Part shown: piece after piece, positions 1 through 6,407 of the stretch
How positions within the stretch are numbered: the stretch's first letter is position 1
How the letters are laid out: every line of letters begins with the position of its first letter
Source of the DNA: an uncultured Kingella sp.
GTDB lineage: Bacteria > Pseudomonadota > Gammaproteobacteria > Burkholderiales > Neisseriaceae
Reading direction: 5' to 3'
Assembly (NCBI GenBank): GCA_916720425.1
Contig: CAKARD010000064.1
Coordinates: forward strand, 1 to 7,304
DNA length: 7,304 nt
Made by a program: the position numbers and the translations under genes
Notes under the pieces: generated by a model
Databases searched by the model: none
Seen by the model: the letters and a program-made list of their open reading frames with translations, nothing else
Told to the model about the DNA's origin: nothing

Positions 1-250
1 GGAACCCACAGCTCCATACGGTAATCAGCCGCCTGCATATCGCCGCGACCATACCAATGATAATATCATCGCGCACCAAACCACCTTCGTCCATAATTTT
101 TTTTGCTTCTAATCCTAAGGGTGTCCCTGCTTTAATCGCTGCGCGTAACATATCACCTGTGGAAATTTGGGGAATATTAAATTGTTGAGTGATAAATTGT
201 GCTTGCGTTCCTTTGCCCGCACCAGGTGCACCCAATAATAATACTTTCAT
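1..250 (-). CDS. adk: adenylate kinase, N-terminal part (cut by window edge, frame damaged at the end)
   Basis: Adenylate kinase interconverts ATP + AMP and 2 ADP in the cytoplasm. The minus strand from the ATG at 250 reads MKVLLLGAPGAGKGTQAQF, with the P-loop GAPGAGKGT at residues 7-15, then the AMP-binding segment ISTGDMLRAA at 29-38 and RDDIIIGMV at 60-68. By recall this is nearly identical to Neisseria Adk. A ribosome binding site AAAGG (258-262) lies 7 bases before the ATG. After residue 68 (position 47) the frame stays open but no longer looks like Adk: the family continues with a KER motif and then D-C-x-N-G-x-L-F-D-G-F-P. Traces of that block (MQAADYR, then a compressed end) can be read in another frame at positions 1-38, which suggests small deletions close to the edge. 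The rest of the gene lies outside the window. Identity is near certain for residues 1-68; the state of the last 46 bases is uncertain. Confidence 0.93.
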   Translation of the reverse strand, partial: MKVLLLGAPGAGKGTQAQFITQQFNIPQISTGDMLRAAIKAGTPLGLEAKKIMDEGGLVRDDIIIGMVAAICRRLITVWSCGF

Positions 251-412
251 GTTGGTACCTTTAATTTTAAATAGCGTAAAGGGGCTATGTTAATACGTTT
301 TTGTGATGTATGAAAATAAATTTTGTTAAGAAATGGCAAGATTATGAGTGTTTGATAGGGTAAAATTTGTCTCTTTTTGTGTTGGGCTATATAGCTAAAA
401 TACTTTTTTATT

Positions 413-441
413 TTGCACAATAGTGCAGTTGAAGTTATCAT
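413..441 (+). promoter_or_regulatory. candidate sigma-70-type promoter for fimV (weak)
   Basis: TTGCAC at 413-418 and TATCAT at 436-441 are separated by 17 bases. The -10 matches the consensus at 5 of 6 positions and the -35 at only 3 of 6. It would give a leader of roughly 65 bases before the fimV start. In such AT-rich DNA a match of this quality can arise by chance, so this is an inference only. Confidence 0.25.
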
Positions 442-502
442 ATTATATATTTGAATTGTGAAGTTAATGTAATCCGCAGGCAGCACACACGCCCAGTGGA
501 TT

Positions 503-507
503 GGGAG
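503..507 (+). promoter_or_regulatory. ribosome binding site that fixes the TTG start of fimV
   Basis: GGGAG at 503-507 is the strongest Shine-Dalgarno match in this part of the window and lies 7 bases before the TTG at 515. An ATG at 508-510 is too close to it and reads a short unrelated frame. The in-frame stop TGA at 509-511 rules out any start further upstream. The G residues could pair with CCCA at 492-495 in a small stem (492-496 with 501-505), which would partly hide the site. Confidence 0.65.
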
Positions 508-514
508 ATGAATT

Positions 515-3124
515 TTGAAAACGAATACAAAAATAATCGCTGCGTCTTTATCGCTAATGACCTCGTTTCATGCGGTGGCAGGCATTGGTGCTGTTAATGT
601 ACAATCTAATTTGGGTGAACGTTTTTCGGGTAGTATTATCGTTACGGGTGCAGAAGCAGCCGCTTTAATAAAAAGTGGTTCGGTGAGTGTATCTGGCGGT
701 AATCTCCAAGGTACGATTGTGCCACAAGGTAATGATCGCGTATTAATTCGGTTGCATTCTAGTGTCCCCATTAACGAACCTGTATTAAGCTTTATGGTTA
801 AAGCAGGTAATCAAACTCGCCAATATACTGCCATGGTTAATCCCGCTAATTATAAAATTCAACAACACACTAATGTGCGTCCTTCTTATGTGACAACACA
901 GCCAGTTGTAGTCGCAACACAGCAAGAGCGTCATTTTGTTCAACAACCATCGCAAACCGCACCAGTAACGACAGAGAAAAAAGATACTCAAGCTACATCA
1001 GTTGAACGTAAAACAACGCATGCAGTGCGTTATCACCGTGTGCGCCATGGTGAAACCTTAACTTCTATTGCCGCACGCTATCGTCCGCATAATATGAGTA
1101 TACAACGCGCTAAACGTGCCTTGATGGCAGCCAATCCACGTGTATTTTATCGTGGTTCGGGAGCAATGTATCCCCATGTTGTTTTGTATATTCCTACGCC
1201 ATCGCAATTTTATGCGTATGCTAAAAAAGCTGGACGTAAACACATACATAGCCATTATGCATCAGCCATCACACAATCTGCGAAACAACAAAATGTTAAT
1301 GTGGTTGAAAATGATATAAATAACAAACCAAGCACTGTGACTCCAGAGGTCACACCATCCATTCCAGAACCCAAGCTGGAACCTAAGGTAGAAACAAAAC
1401 CAGAGCCTAAAGTAGAACCTAAGGCAGAAACAAAACCAGAATCCAAAGCAGAAGAACCTAAAACAGAAGCAAAAATAGAAGAACCAGCCTCTGAACCTAA
1501 ATCAGAAACCGTTGCATCTGAGCCTGCTGGATCCAGTCAAGTGCAAGAAGTGGTTGCATCATCTGAACCTATTTCTGCATCAAAAGAAGCTTCCGCTCCT
1601 GTTTTGGCGGAAACACCAACACAACCTGAACCACAACCTAAGCCTCAACTTCAACCTGCACCTGTGGCACAAGAAACAGAAAGTGAAGGCATGGATTTGA
1701 CTACTATTGGTTTGGGAGTGTTGGCAGCGGGGGCATTGGCTGGCGGTGGTTTATTATTAGCACGCCGCCGCAAACAAGGGCAAGAAGAAGCGCAAGATCA
1801 AGATGATGATATGTATGTAGAAGAAAACCATATCAGTACTGCTACTGAAGCCATGCAACGCAGTCATATTCCAGCCAGCGTGCCGATAGTAGAAGAAACC
1901 GTTTTCAATGATACTGATGATAATCTTTATCCTGTGCCTGATGAAGAAATTGTGGTTTCACAACCCACAGCAAAAAATACATTTAACCTAAATGACTTTG
2001 AACCTAAAATTCAACCTCAAGCTACTGAGACGGTGACTGAAGAATGGGCATGGACTGGTGATGATGTGGTAACAAGTGAACCTGAATTATCTACTCAAAA
2101 TCAGGTTGATAATACACAATGGATAGAAGAAAGTGCTAAAGCTGAGTATACAGTAAACCAAGAGAACACTAATGATGATTGGTTAAGTGGTAGTTTTGAG
2201 TTACCTGAAAATAATCATGACGATTTCTTGTCTATGGAAATACCCCAAGAAGTACCTCAAGAAATCATTGAAGTGCAAAACTTGGATAAACCTGCATCAG
2301 AAACGGCGACCGCTCATGTTGAATCGTTAGATGAATCATTGGATTTTTTTGTACCTAAGGCAAATGTAGTAGAACAAACAGACAACGCATCATTGAGTAT
2401 CTCTGAAGTTGAATTCCCCACAACTAAAAATATTACAACGATAGATGATTCATCATTAAGTTTTGATTTGCCAGAAATCACACCAGAAACTCCTGCTACA
2501 ATTGAGGAAGCCACCCCATTGGCAAATCTAGATGACTTGTCATTTGAGTTGCCTGATTCTCCTGTGGTGAACGAAGAAACCCATGATGCACTTGATGCTT
2601 CTAGTATGGATTTTGCTCTTCCTGAAACCGATAGCTTCAGTTTAGATACACCTGATGTGATAGAACAAGAGGTAAATTTAACGGCACCTACGGTTGAAGC
2701 AACTGATTTTAGCTTGGAAGTGCCAGAAGTTTCGAGCAGTGATATTCACCCATTGCCTCAGTTGGACGACGATATTCATTTACCAGAAGCCGAAATTAGT
2801 AGCTCAGAATTAGATTCACTCAATTCCTTGAGTATGTTAGATGATTTTACAGAAGAAACCAATGTTAGCGAACCTGCTCCTGCTAGTGAGGACGATTTGT
2901 TAGCGTGGGATGATGTTGCACCACAAACCACGCCAAGCGTTGATTTTGTATCTGAAGCGGTAGGCATGACGGCACCATTGGAAGCCAAATTAGAATTAGC
3001 GAAAATGTATCTAGAAATTGATGATGCTGTTGCGGCACGCGAAACATTGCGCGAATTGATTGGTGAATCCAGTGGTGATGTTCAAGCACAAGCTAAAGCT
3101 TTGTTAGATGAACTAGGTGGTTAA
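515..3124 (+). CDS. fimV: FimV/TspA family LysM-containing inner-membrane protein
   Basis: This is a FimV-type protein (called TspA in Neisseria): an envelope-spanning scaffold linked in relatives to pilus function, twitching motility, cell-pole organisation and host-cell contact. The start is TTG at 515. A signal peptide (about 1-23, ending HAVA) leads to the conserved N-terminal FimV block (GIGAVNVQSNLGERFSGS, 23-40). A LysM-like peptidoglycan-binding domain covers about 171-228 (YHRVRHGETLTSIAARY, closing with VVLYIPTP). A Pro/Glu/Lys/Gln-rich spacer (about 270-390) may cross the periplasm. One membrane helix (about 394-416) is followed by RRRK, giving a cytoplasmic C-terminus. The cytoplasmic part (about 420-815) is strongly acidic with degenerate F-x-[LV]-P-[ED] repeats, and 815-869 is the conserved C-terminal TPR-like FimV domain. 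The total of 869 residues is normal for this variable-length family. It is monocistronic, with its own terminator. Which name (fimV or tspA) suits best depends on the species; the family call is firm. Confidence 0.9.
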   Translation: MKTNTKIIAASLSLMTSFHAVAGIGAVNVQSNLGERFSGSIIVTGAEAAALIKSGSVSVSGGNLQGTIVPQGNDRVLIRLHSSVPINEPVLSFMVKAGNQTRQYTAMVNPANYKIQQHTNVRPSYVTTQPVVVATQQERHFVQQPSQTAPVTTEKKDTQATSVERKTTHAVRYHRVRHGETLTSIAARYRPHNMSIQRAKRALMAANPRVFYRGSGAMYPHVVLYIPTPSQFYAYAKKAGRKHIHSHYASAITQSAKQQNVNVVENDINNKPSTVTPEVTPSIPEPKLEPKVETKPEPKVEPKAETKPESKAEEPKTEAKIEEPASEPKSETVASEPAGSSQVQEVVASSEPISASKEASAPVLAETPTQPEPQPKPQLQPAPVAQETESEGMDLTTIGLGVLAAGALAGGGLLLARRRKQGQEEAQDQDDDMYVEENHISTATEAMQRSHIPASVPIVEETVFNDTDDNLYPVPDEEIVVSQPTAKNTFNLNDFEPKIQPQATETVTEEWAWTGDDVVTSEPELSTQNQVDNTQWIEESAKAEYTVNQENTNDDWLSGSFELPENNHDDFLSMEIPQEVPQEIIEVQNLDKPASETATAHVESLDESLDFFVPKANVVEQTDNASLSISEVEFPTTKNITTIDDSSLSFDLPEITPETPATIEEATPLANLDDLSFELPDSPVVNEETHDALDASSMDFALPETDSFSLDTPDVIEQEVNLTAPTVEATDFSLEVPEVSSSDIHPLPQLDDDIHLPEAEISSSELDSLNSLSMLDDFTEETNVSEPAPASEDDLLAWDDVAPQTTPSVDFVSEAVGMTAPLEAKLELAKMYLEIDDAVAARETLRELIGESSGDVQAQAKALLDELGG
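1379..1450 (+). repeat. 36-bp tandem repeat, two copies, inside fimV
   Basis: Two adjacent 36-base units (1379-1414 and 1415-1450) encode 12 residues each, EPKVETKPEPKV and EPKAETKPESKA. I count 31 of 36 identical bases. They lie in the Pro/Glu/Lys-rich spacer between the LysM domain and the membrane helix, and keep the frame. Looser EPK/TKP units flank them on both sides (about 1367-1507). Confidence 0.8.
2192..2728 (+). repeat. degenerate acidic protein repeats in the cytoplasmic part of FimV
   Basis: The encoded segment contains a recurring short motif, roughly [LM]-[SD]-F-x-[LV]-P-[ED]: SFELPE (560-565), LDFFVP (609-614), SLSFDLPE (647-654), DLSFELPD (674-681), SMDFALPE (697-704), FSLDTPD (708-714) and TDFSLEVPE (730-738). 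Spacing is irregular, about 11 to 50 residues, within a chain rich in Asp, Glu, Ser and Thr. The DNA itself is not repetitive, so this is a protein-level pattern. Confidence 0.55.
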
Positions 3125-3139
3125 TACCCTAAACCATAC

Positions 3140-3167
3140 ACGCACCGTTATTTAGCGGTGCGTTTTT
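3140..3167 (+). terminator. rho-independent terminator of fimV
   Basis: ACGCACCG (3140-3147) pairs perfectly with CGGTGCGT (3156-3163) around an 8-base loop, and a run of T (3163-3167) follows. It begins 15 bases after the fimV stop. On the minus strand no T-run follows the stem, so it should act mainly on fimV transcripts rather than on the convergent rarA. Confidence 0.85.
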
Positions 3168-3172
3168 GATGC

Positions 3173-4474
3173 TTATTCGGTAGCGTCATCTAATTGGCGC
3201 AACCATGCCAATTTTTCCGCAATCTTGATTTCTAAACCGCGATCGGTTGGTTGATAAAAATCAGGTTCGGATAGATTGTTAGGCATATAAGTTTCACCCG
3301 CAGCGTAAGCAAAAGGCTCATCATGTGCGTAACGATAATCACGCCCATAGCCCATTTCTTTCATAAGTTTGGTTGGGGCATTGCATAAATGAATGGGAAC
3401 TTCCTCGCTACCATGTTGAAGCACAAATTGGCGCATTTTGTTGAATGCCATGTAGCCTGCATTAGATTTTGCCGCTACAGCTAAATATAATACCGCTTGT
3501 GCTAATGCCAACTCACCTTCGGGAGAGCCCAAACGTTCAAAAGCCAAAGCTGCATCATTGGCAATATTAAGAGCGCGGGGATCTGCCAAACCAATGTCTT
3601 CCCACGCAATGCGTACAATGCGTCGTGCCAGATAGCGCGGATCTGCGCCTCCATCTAGCATGCGACAAAACCAATATAAAGCCGCATTTGGGTGTGAACC
3701 ACGAATCGATTTATGTAAAGCAGAAATTTGATTGTAAAATGCATCGCCACCTTTATCAAAACGGCGAATGGTTTCTCCCAAAATTTGCGCCACATATGGC
3801 ACTTGAATTAATGAAATTTGTTGTGTTAGGGCGGCACGTAATACTTGTTCTATGTGATTTAAAAAACGCCGTCCATCACCATCAGCACTATCTATTAATA
3901 AGAGTTGCGCGTCTGAATGGATTTTTATAGCCTGATATTCAGGTAGTTGCAATACTTTATTACATAGCTGAGCGAGGCTATCATGGTTAAGTGGTTTGAG
4001 GATGTAAACTTGGGCGCGTGATAATAATGCTGCATTGACCTCAAAAGAAGGATTTTCTGTGGTGGCACCAATAAATATGATTAAGCCACTTTCTACGTGG
4101 GGTAAAAAAGCATCTTGTTGTGCTTTATTAAAACGATGGACTTCATCTACAAATAAAATTGTTCGTTGTTGTTGTTGCCATGCCATTTTTGCTTGTTCAA
4201 TGGCTTGGCGTATCTCTTTTACACCTGAAAATACAGCCGATAAAGAAATAAATTGCGCATTAAATCCCTGTGCCATAATTTGTGCCAGTGTGGTTTTACC
4301 AATACCAGTACTGCCCCAAAATATCATAGAATGGGGAATACCACTGTCTAATGACACGCGCAATGGTTTGCCTTGAGCGGTTAAATGTTCCTGTCCTAAT
4401 ACTTCATCTAAGCGATGCGGGCGCAAGCGTTCTGCTAAGGGAGCAGAGGGAGGTTGAGTGAATAAATCGTCCAT
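3173..4474 (-). CDS. rarA: replication-associated recombination protein A (AAA+ ATPase, MgsA/RarA family)
   Basis: RarA (MgsA, YcaJ) is a clamp-loader-like AAA+ ATPase that acts on stalled replication forks and single-stranded DNA ends. With the ATG at 4474 the product is 433 residues, typical of the family, and opens MDDLF followed by PLAERLRPHRLDEVLGQ. The Walker A motif is GSTGIGKTT (54-62), Walker B is ILFVDEVHRF (to about 114), sensor 1 is GATTENPSF (136-144), the arginine-finger region is LLSRA (150-154) and the sensor 2 region is GDGRRF (199-204). The C-terminal part contains SIRGSHPNAALYW and WEDIGLADPRA, typical of the MgsA tetramerisation domain. A GTG at 4483 would add three residues; I prefer the ATG because relatives begin M-x-DLF. 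Neither start has a strong ribosome binding site. It converges with fimV and diverges from the methyltransferase. The usual Walker A GPPG is replaced by GSTG, which still fits GxxxxGK[ST]. Confidence 0.95.
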   Translation of the reverse strand: MDDLFTQPPSAPLAERLRPHRLDEVLGQEHLTAQGKPLRVSLDSGIPHSMIFWGSTGIGKTTLAQIMAQGFNAQFISLSAVFSGVKEIRQAIEQAKMAWQQQQRTILFVDEVHRFNKAQQDAFLPHVESGLIIFIGATTENPSFEVNAALLSRAQVYILKPLNHDSLAQLCNKVLQLPEYQAIKIHSDAQLLLIDSADGDGRRFLNHIEQVLRAALTQQISLIQVPYVAQILGETIRRFDKGGDAFYNQISALHKSIRGSHPNAALYWFCRMLDGGADPRYLARRIVRIAWEDIGLADPRALNIANDAALAFERLGSPEGELALAQAVLYLAVAAKSNAGYMAFNKMRQFVLQHGSEEVPIHLCNAPTKLMKEMGYGRDYRYAHDEPFAYAAGETYMPNNLSEPDFYQPTDRGLEIKIAEKLAWLRQLDDATE

Positions 4475-4507
4475 AAGTTTCACTAATATTAGGCAAAATA
4501 AGCCAAA

Positions 4508-4520
4508 ATTGTACTACAAT
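4508..4520. promoter_or_regulatory. inverted repeat between rarA and the methyltransferase gene
   Basis: ATTGTA (4508-4513) and TACAAT (4515-4520) form a perfect 6-bp inverted repeat around a single C, in the short gap between two divergent genes. This symmetry would suit a dimeric regulator. The right arm, TACAAT, also resembles a -10 element for the plus-strand gene. A (TTA)n tract follows at about 4528-4540. The site is small and the region AT-rich, so function is only a suggestion. Confidence 0.25.
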
Positions 4521-4549
4521 CATACTTTTATTATTATTATTTTTGCACT

Positions 4550-5648
4550 ATGTTTAATACCATTATGATTGATAATCAATATGTTAATTATTATTCTAAT
4601 AATCAACATAAACCGCCTAAACAAGCCATAGTGGTACAACAAAGTAATGCACAACATATTATCCAAGCAGGGCGTAATAATATTGCTACCCTTTGGCAGG
4701 GTGATTTTCATCAAGCCAAACAAGTATTAAGTGCAGTGAAAAAACATAGCAAAATCATTCCTAAACACGTGGATGATCCAACACAAGCATTTCATCGCTA
4801 TCGCTTAGCACAATCACAAAATAGCCGTTTGGTAAATATGTTGTTAGTGCCAATTAATCGACATAATATGTTAGATTTATCACATGCGCCAGAGATTAAA
4901 AATGTCTTAAAAAGTACATTAGACATATTACCTAATACGAATTTTGTATTACCACTCAATCAATTATTAGGCATGATAGGTGCGTATCAATGGTATCAAA
5001 CAGGCGTATTTATTCCAGAATTAGAGGCAAAGCTACACATTCCGTTTGGCGTGTTTTCTCCGATACGGGGTGAGTATGTTTCATTGGTTAAGCTTGCACC
5101 CCTACCCAAGCATTGTCAAATAGTTTGGGATATTGGCACTGGTAGTGGTGTATTGGCGGCGGTATTAGCACAACGTGGTGTACAAAAAATTATTGCCACC
5201 GATAATAATCCTCGTGCCATTTGTTGCGCTAAAGATAGATAGCTTGGGATTGAGTGATGTAATAGAAATTCAACAAACCGATGCTTTTCCAAAAGGTTAT
5301 GCCGATCTGATAGTATGTAATCCACCTTGGTTGCCAGTCAAACCCACATCACTTATAGAAACGGCGTTATATGATCCACAACATGCCATGTTACATATGT
5401 TTTTATATCAAGCCAAAAAACATCTCAATTCTAATGGACAGATTTGGTTGATTATGTCTGATTTGGCAGTACATTTAGGCTTGCGTCATGCAGATGATTT
5501 ATACTCATGGTTTGAACAATATGGTTGGACGATCGTGACGCAATATCAAACCATACCGCAACATAAAAAAGCGCACAATACAAAGGATCCTATCGCATTT
5601 GCACGTCAAAAAGAAATAACATCATTATATATTTTAGAAAGCGCATGA
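4550..5648 (+). pseudogene. class I SAM-dependent methyltransferase, interrupted by a frameshift
   Basis: Two adjacent frames make one methyltransferase. The first part, from the ATG at 4550, has an N-terminal domain of about 180 residues with FHRYRLAQSQNSRLV at 81-95, then the SAM-binding motif I DIGTGSG (194-200) and the acidic loop ATDNNPRA (216-223). It stops at a TAG (5240-5242). The second part continues with SLGLSDVIE and the motif IV NPPW (256-259 of the repaired protein), found in N- and C-methyltransferases acting on amino groups of protein or nucleic acid. Removing one of two adjacent GATA units (5234-5241) joins the frames as AKD-SLGLSDV and gives 364 residues without gaps. The fold resembles the MTS/HemK-like group; the substrate is unknown. 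The start is uncertain: no clear ribosome binding site precedes 4550, and an in-frame ATG lies at 4565. As given, the protein would end after motif I and should be inactive unless a ribosome shifts frame or the base count is wrong. Confidence 0.8.
5234..5241 (+). repeat. GATA tetranucleotide duplication at the methyltransferase frameshift
   Basis: Two GATA units stand side by side (5234-5237 and 5238-5241), followed by G. With both, the frame meets a TAG at 5240-5242. With one, the codons run GCT AAA GAT AGC TTG and the methyltransferase is continuous. A single 4-base slippage event therefore explains the break completely. Confidence 0.75.
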
Positions 5649-5935
5649 ATATGAAATGGCAAACAAAAAACTGTTTACCTTTAGACGAACCCAATGACTA
5701 TAATTGTTCAGATTATGCTCACCCGCAACTATTAAGTGGTGTTTCTGATGATGGGCGGTATCTCTATGATGTGGTTTGGGCAGAAATGCAAGAATATTTT
5801 GTATTAACTTTATTATGTTTGAATACAGAATGGGGTTTTATAGAAAATGAACGATATTTATACCCCGATACACGTGCCGAATTATTGTGTTTAGTGGCGC
5901 AATTTGAACAAAATCCAAGCAGTCTATTAGATTAA
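5645..5935 (+). CDS. small protein of unknown function, overlapping the methyltransferase stop
   Basis: This 96-residue acidic protein is not recognised. Its ATG overlaps the TGA of the methyltransferase gene (ATGA at 5645-5648), a classic arrangement for translational coupling, and a second in-frame ATG lies at 5651. The sequence is rich in aromatic residues and Leu (YLYDVVWAEMQEYFVLTLLC, then NTEWGFIENERYLYPDT) and has four Cys residues, at irregular spacing. I see no signal peptide and no clear membrane helix, so it is probably cytoplasmic. It is followed at once by a terminator, so it ends a two-gene unit with the methyltransferase. Reality as a gene is supported by the overlap, the composition and the tight fit to the terminator; no function is proposed. 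If the upstream frameshift is real, ribosomes stop about 400 bases before this start and coupling would be lost. Confidence 0.7.
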   Translation: MNMKWQTKNCLPLDEPNDYNCSDYAHPQLLSGVSDDGRYLYDVVWAEMQEYFVLTLLCLNTEWGFIENERYLYPDTRAELLCLVAQFEQNPSSLLD

Positions 5936-5964
5936 AAAGAGAGTAGAGAGCCACTCTCTTTTTT
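5934..5964. terminator. bidirectional rho-independent terminator between the small ORF and exbD
   Basis: AAAAAGAGAGT (5934-5944) pairs with ACTCTCTTTTT (5953-5963) around an 8-base loop. The A-run on the left and T-run on the right give a U-tract in both directions, so it can serve the plus-strand methyltransferase unit and the minus-strand tonB-exbB-exbD operon. The stem begins inside the TAA stop of the small ORF and ends 6 bases from the exbD stop codon. Confidence 0.85.
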
Positions 5965-5969
5965 GCTTA

Positions 5970-6407
5970 TTACTTGTTATTTTGTATTTCCATGCGAAAG
6001 CCTACTTTGTGCAATCCCGCGTCACGAGTAATTTCTAGTACTTTTATCACATGATCATAATCTACAGCTTTATCTGCATCAATTACCACAACAGTTTGGG
6101 GATCTTGTTTGGCAATGTCTTGCAAATGTTGTTTTACGGCATCTAAATCCAATAACTGTGTTGATTCTGCACCAATAGTATATTTACCGCTAATATTTAC
6201 CGAAATCTCTATGGGTTTGATATCAATTTTTGACTCACTTTTTTGTTGTTTGTTAGTAACAGGCAAATTGATTTGCACGGAGTGTGTCAATACAGGCATA
6301 GTAATCATAAACACAATCAATAATACCAACATTACATCCACTAATGGGGTAACATTAATATCACTCATAGGGGCATCATCCCCCCCATCACCCACTGAAA
6401 AAGCCAT
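5970..6407 (-). CDS. exbD: ExbD, proton-channel subunit of the TonB energy transduction complex
   Basis: ExbD works with ExbB in the inner membrane to use the proton motive force to energise TonB, which drives iron and other ligand uptake through outer-membrane receptors. The 145-residue protein has a short cytoplasmic N-terminus, then DINVTPLVDVMLVLLIVFM (16-34), a single membrane helix containing the conserved Asp24 needed for proton movement, and a periplasmic domain ending VIDADKAVDYDHVIKVLE and GLHKVGFRME. The start ATG directly abuts the exbB stop TAA, and AAAGGA (6415-6420) lies 7 bases upstream inside the end of exbB. This implies coupled translation. Codons 8-10 contain a run of seven G (6380-6386). 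Related TolR and MotB-like proteins share the fold, but the adjacent ExbB and TonB settle the call. Confidence 0.93.
   Translation of the reverse strand: MAFSVGDGGDDAPMSDINVTPLVDVMLVLLIVFMITMPVLTHSVQINLPVTNKQQKSESKIDIKPIEISVNISGKYTIGAESTQLLDLDAVKQHLQDIAKQDPQTVVVIDADKAVDYDHVIKVLEITRDAGLHKVGFRMEIQNNK

Larger units (their letters stand above)
251..514. other. AT-rich divergent intergenic region between adk and fimV
   Basis: This 264-base gap separates two divergently transcribed genes and should hold the promoters of both. A minus-strand ORF of 79 codons crosses it, but its low-complexity Ile/Tyr/Lys composition, lack of a recognisable domain and overlap with the adk start argue against coding. 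The region contains a 10-bp perfect palindrome, GCTATATAGC, at 386-395, and a short hairpin (492-505) next to the fimV start. I could not find a convincing promoter for adk. Confidence 0.7.

Noticed and set aside
247..486. Minus-strand ORF of 79 codons in the adk-fimV gap
   Set aside because: Low-complexity Ile/Tyr/Lys composition, no ribosome binding site worth noting, overlaps the adk start in another frame and covers the region where promoters are expected.
477..490. AGGCAGC before fimV, resembling the start of a Kingella-type uptake sequence
   Set aside because: The match ends after seven bases and the conserved CTGAA end is absent.
3625..3930. Plus-strand ORF of 101 codons opposite rarA
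   Set aside because: Antisense shadow of the conserved RarA C-terminal half, without any coding features of its own.
3926..3950. Possible pair of degenerate DNA uptake sequences (CCTGA...TCAGG) as an inverted repeat in rarA
   Set aside because: Only about 9 of 12 bases match any Neisseriaceae uptake sequence variant that I recall, and the bases encode an ordinary LPEYQ stretch.
4035..4376. Plus-strand ORF of 113 codons opposite rarA
   Set aside because: It lies wholly antisense to well-conserved rarA motifs (Walker A and B) and has no recognisable domain; a shadow of the real gene.
5175..5648. Second half of the methyltransferase as an independent gene starting at 5175
   Set aside because: Its first 22 codons are the out-of-frame reading of the SAM-binding region and do not resemble a protein start; a frameshift in one gene is the simpler explanation.
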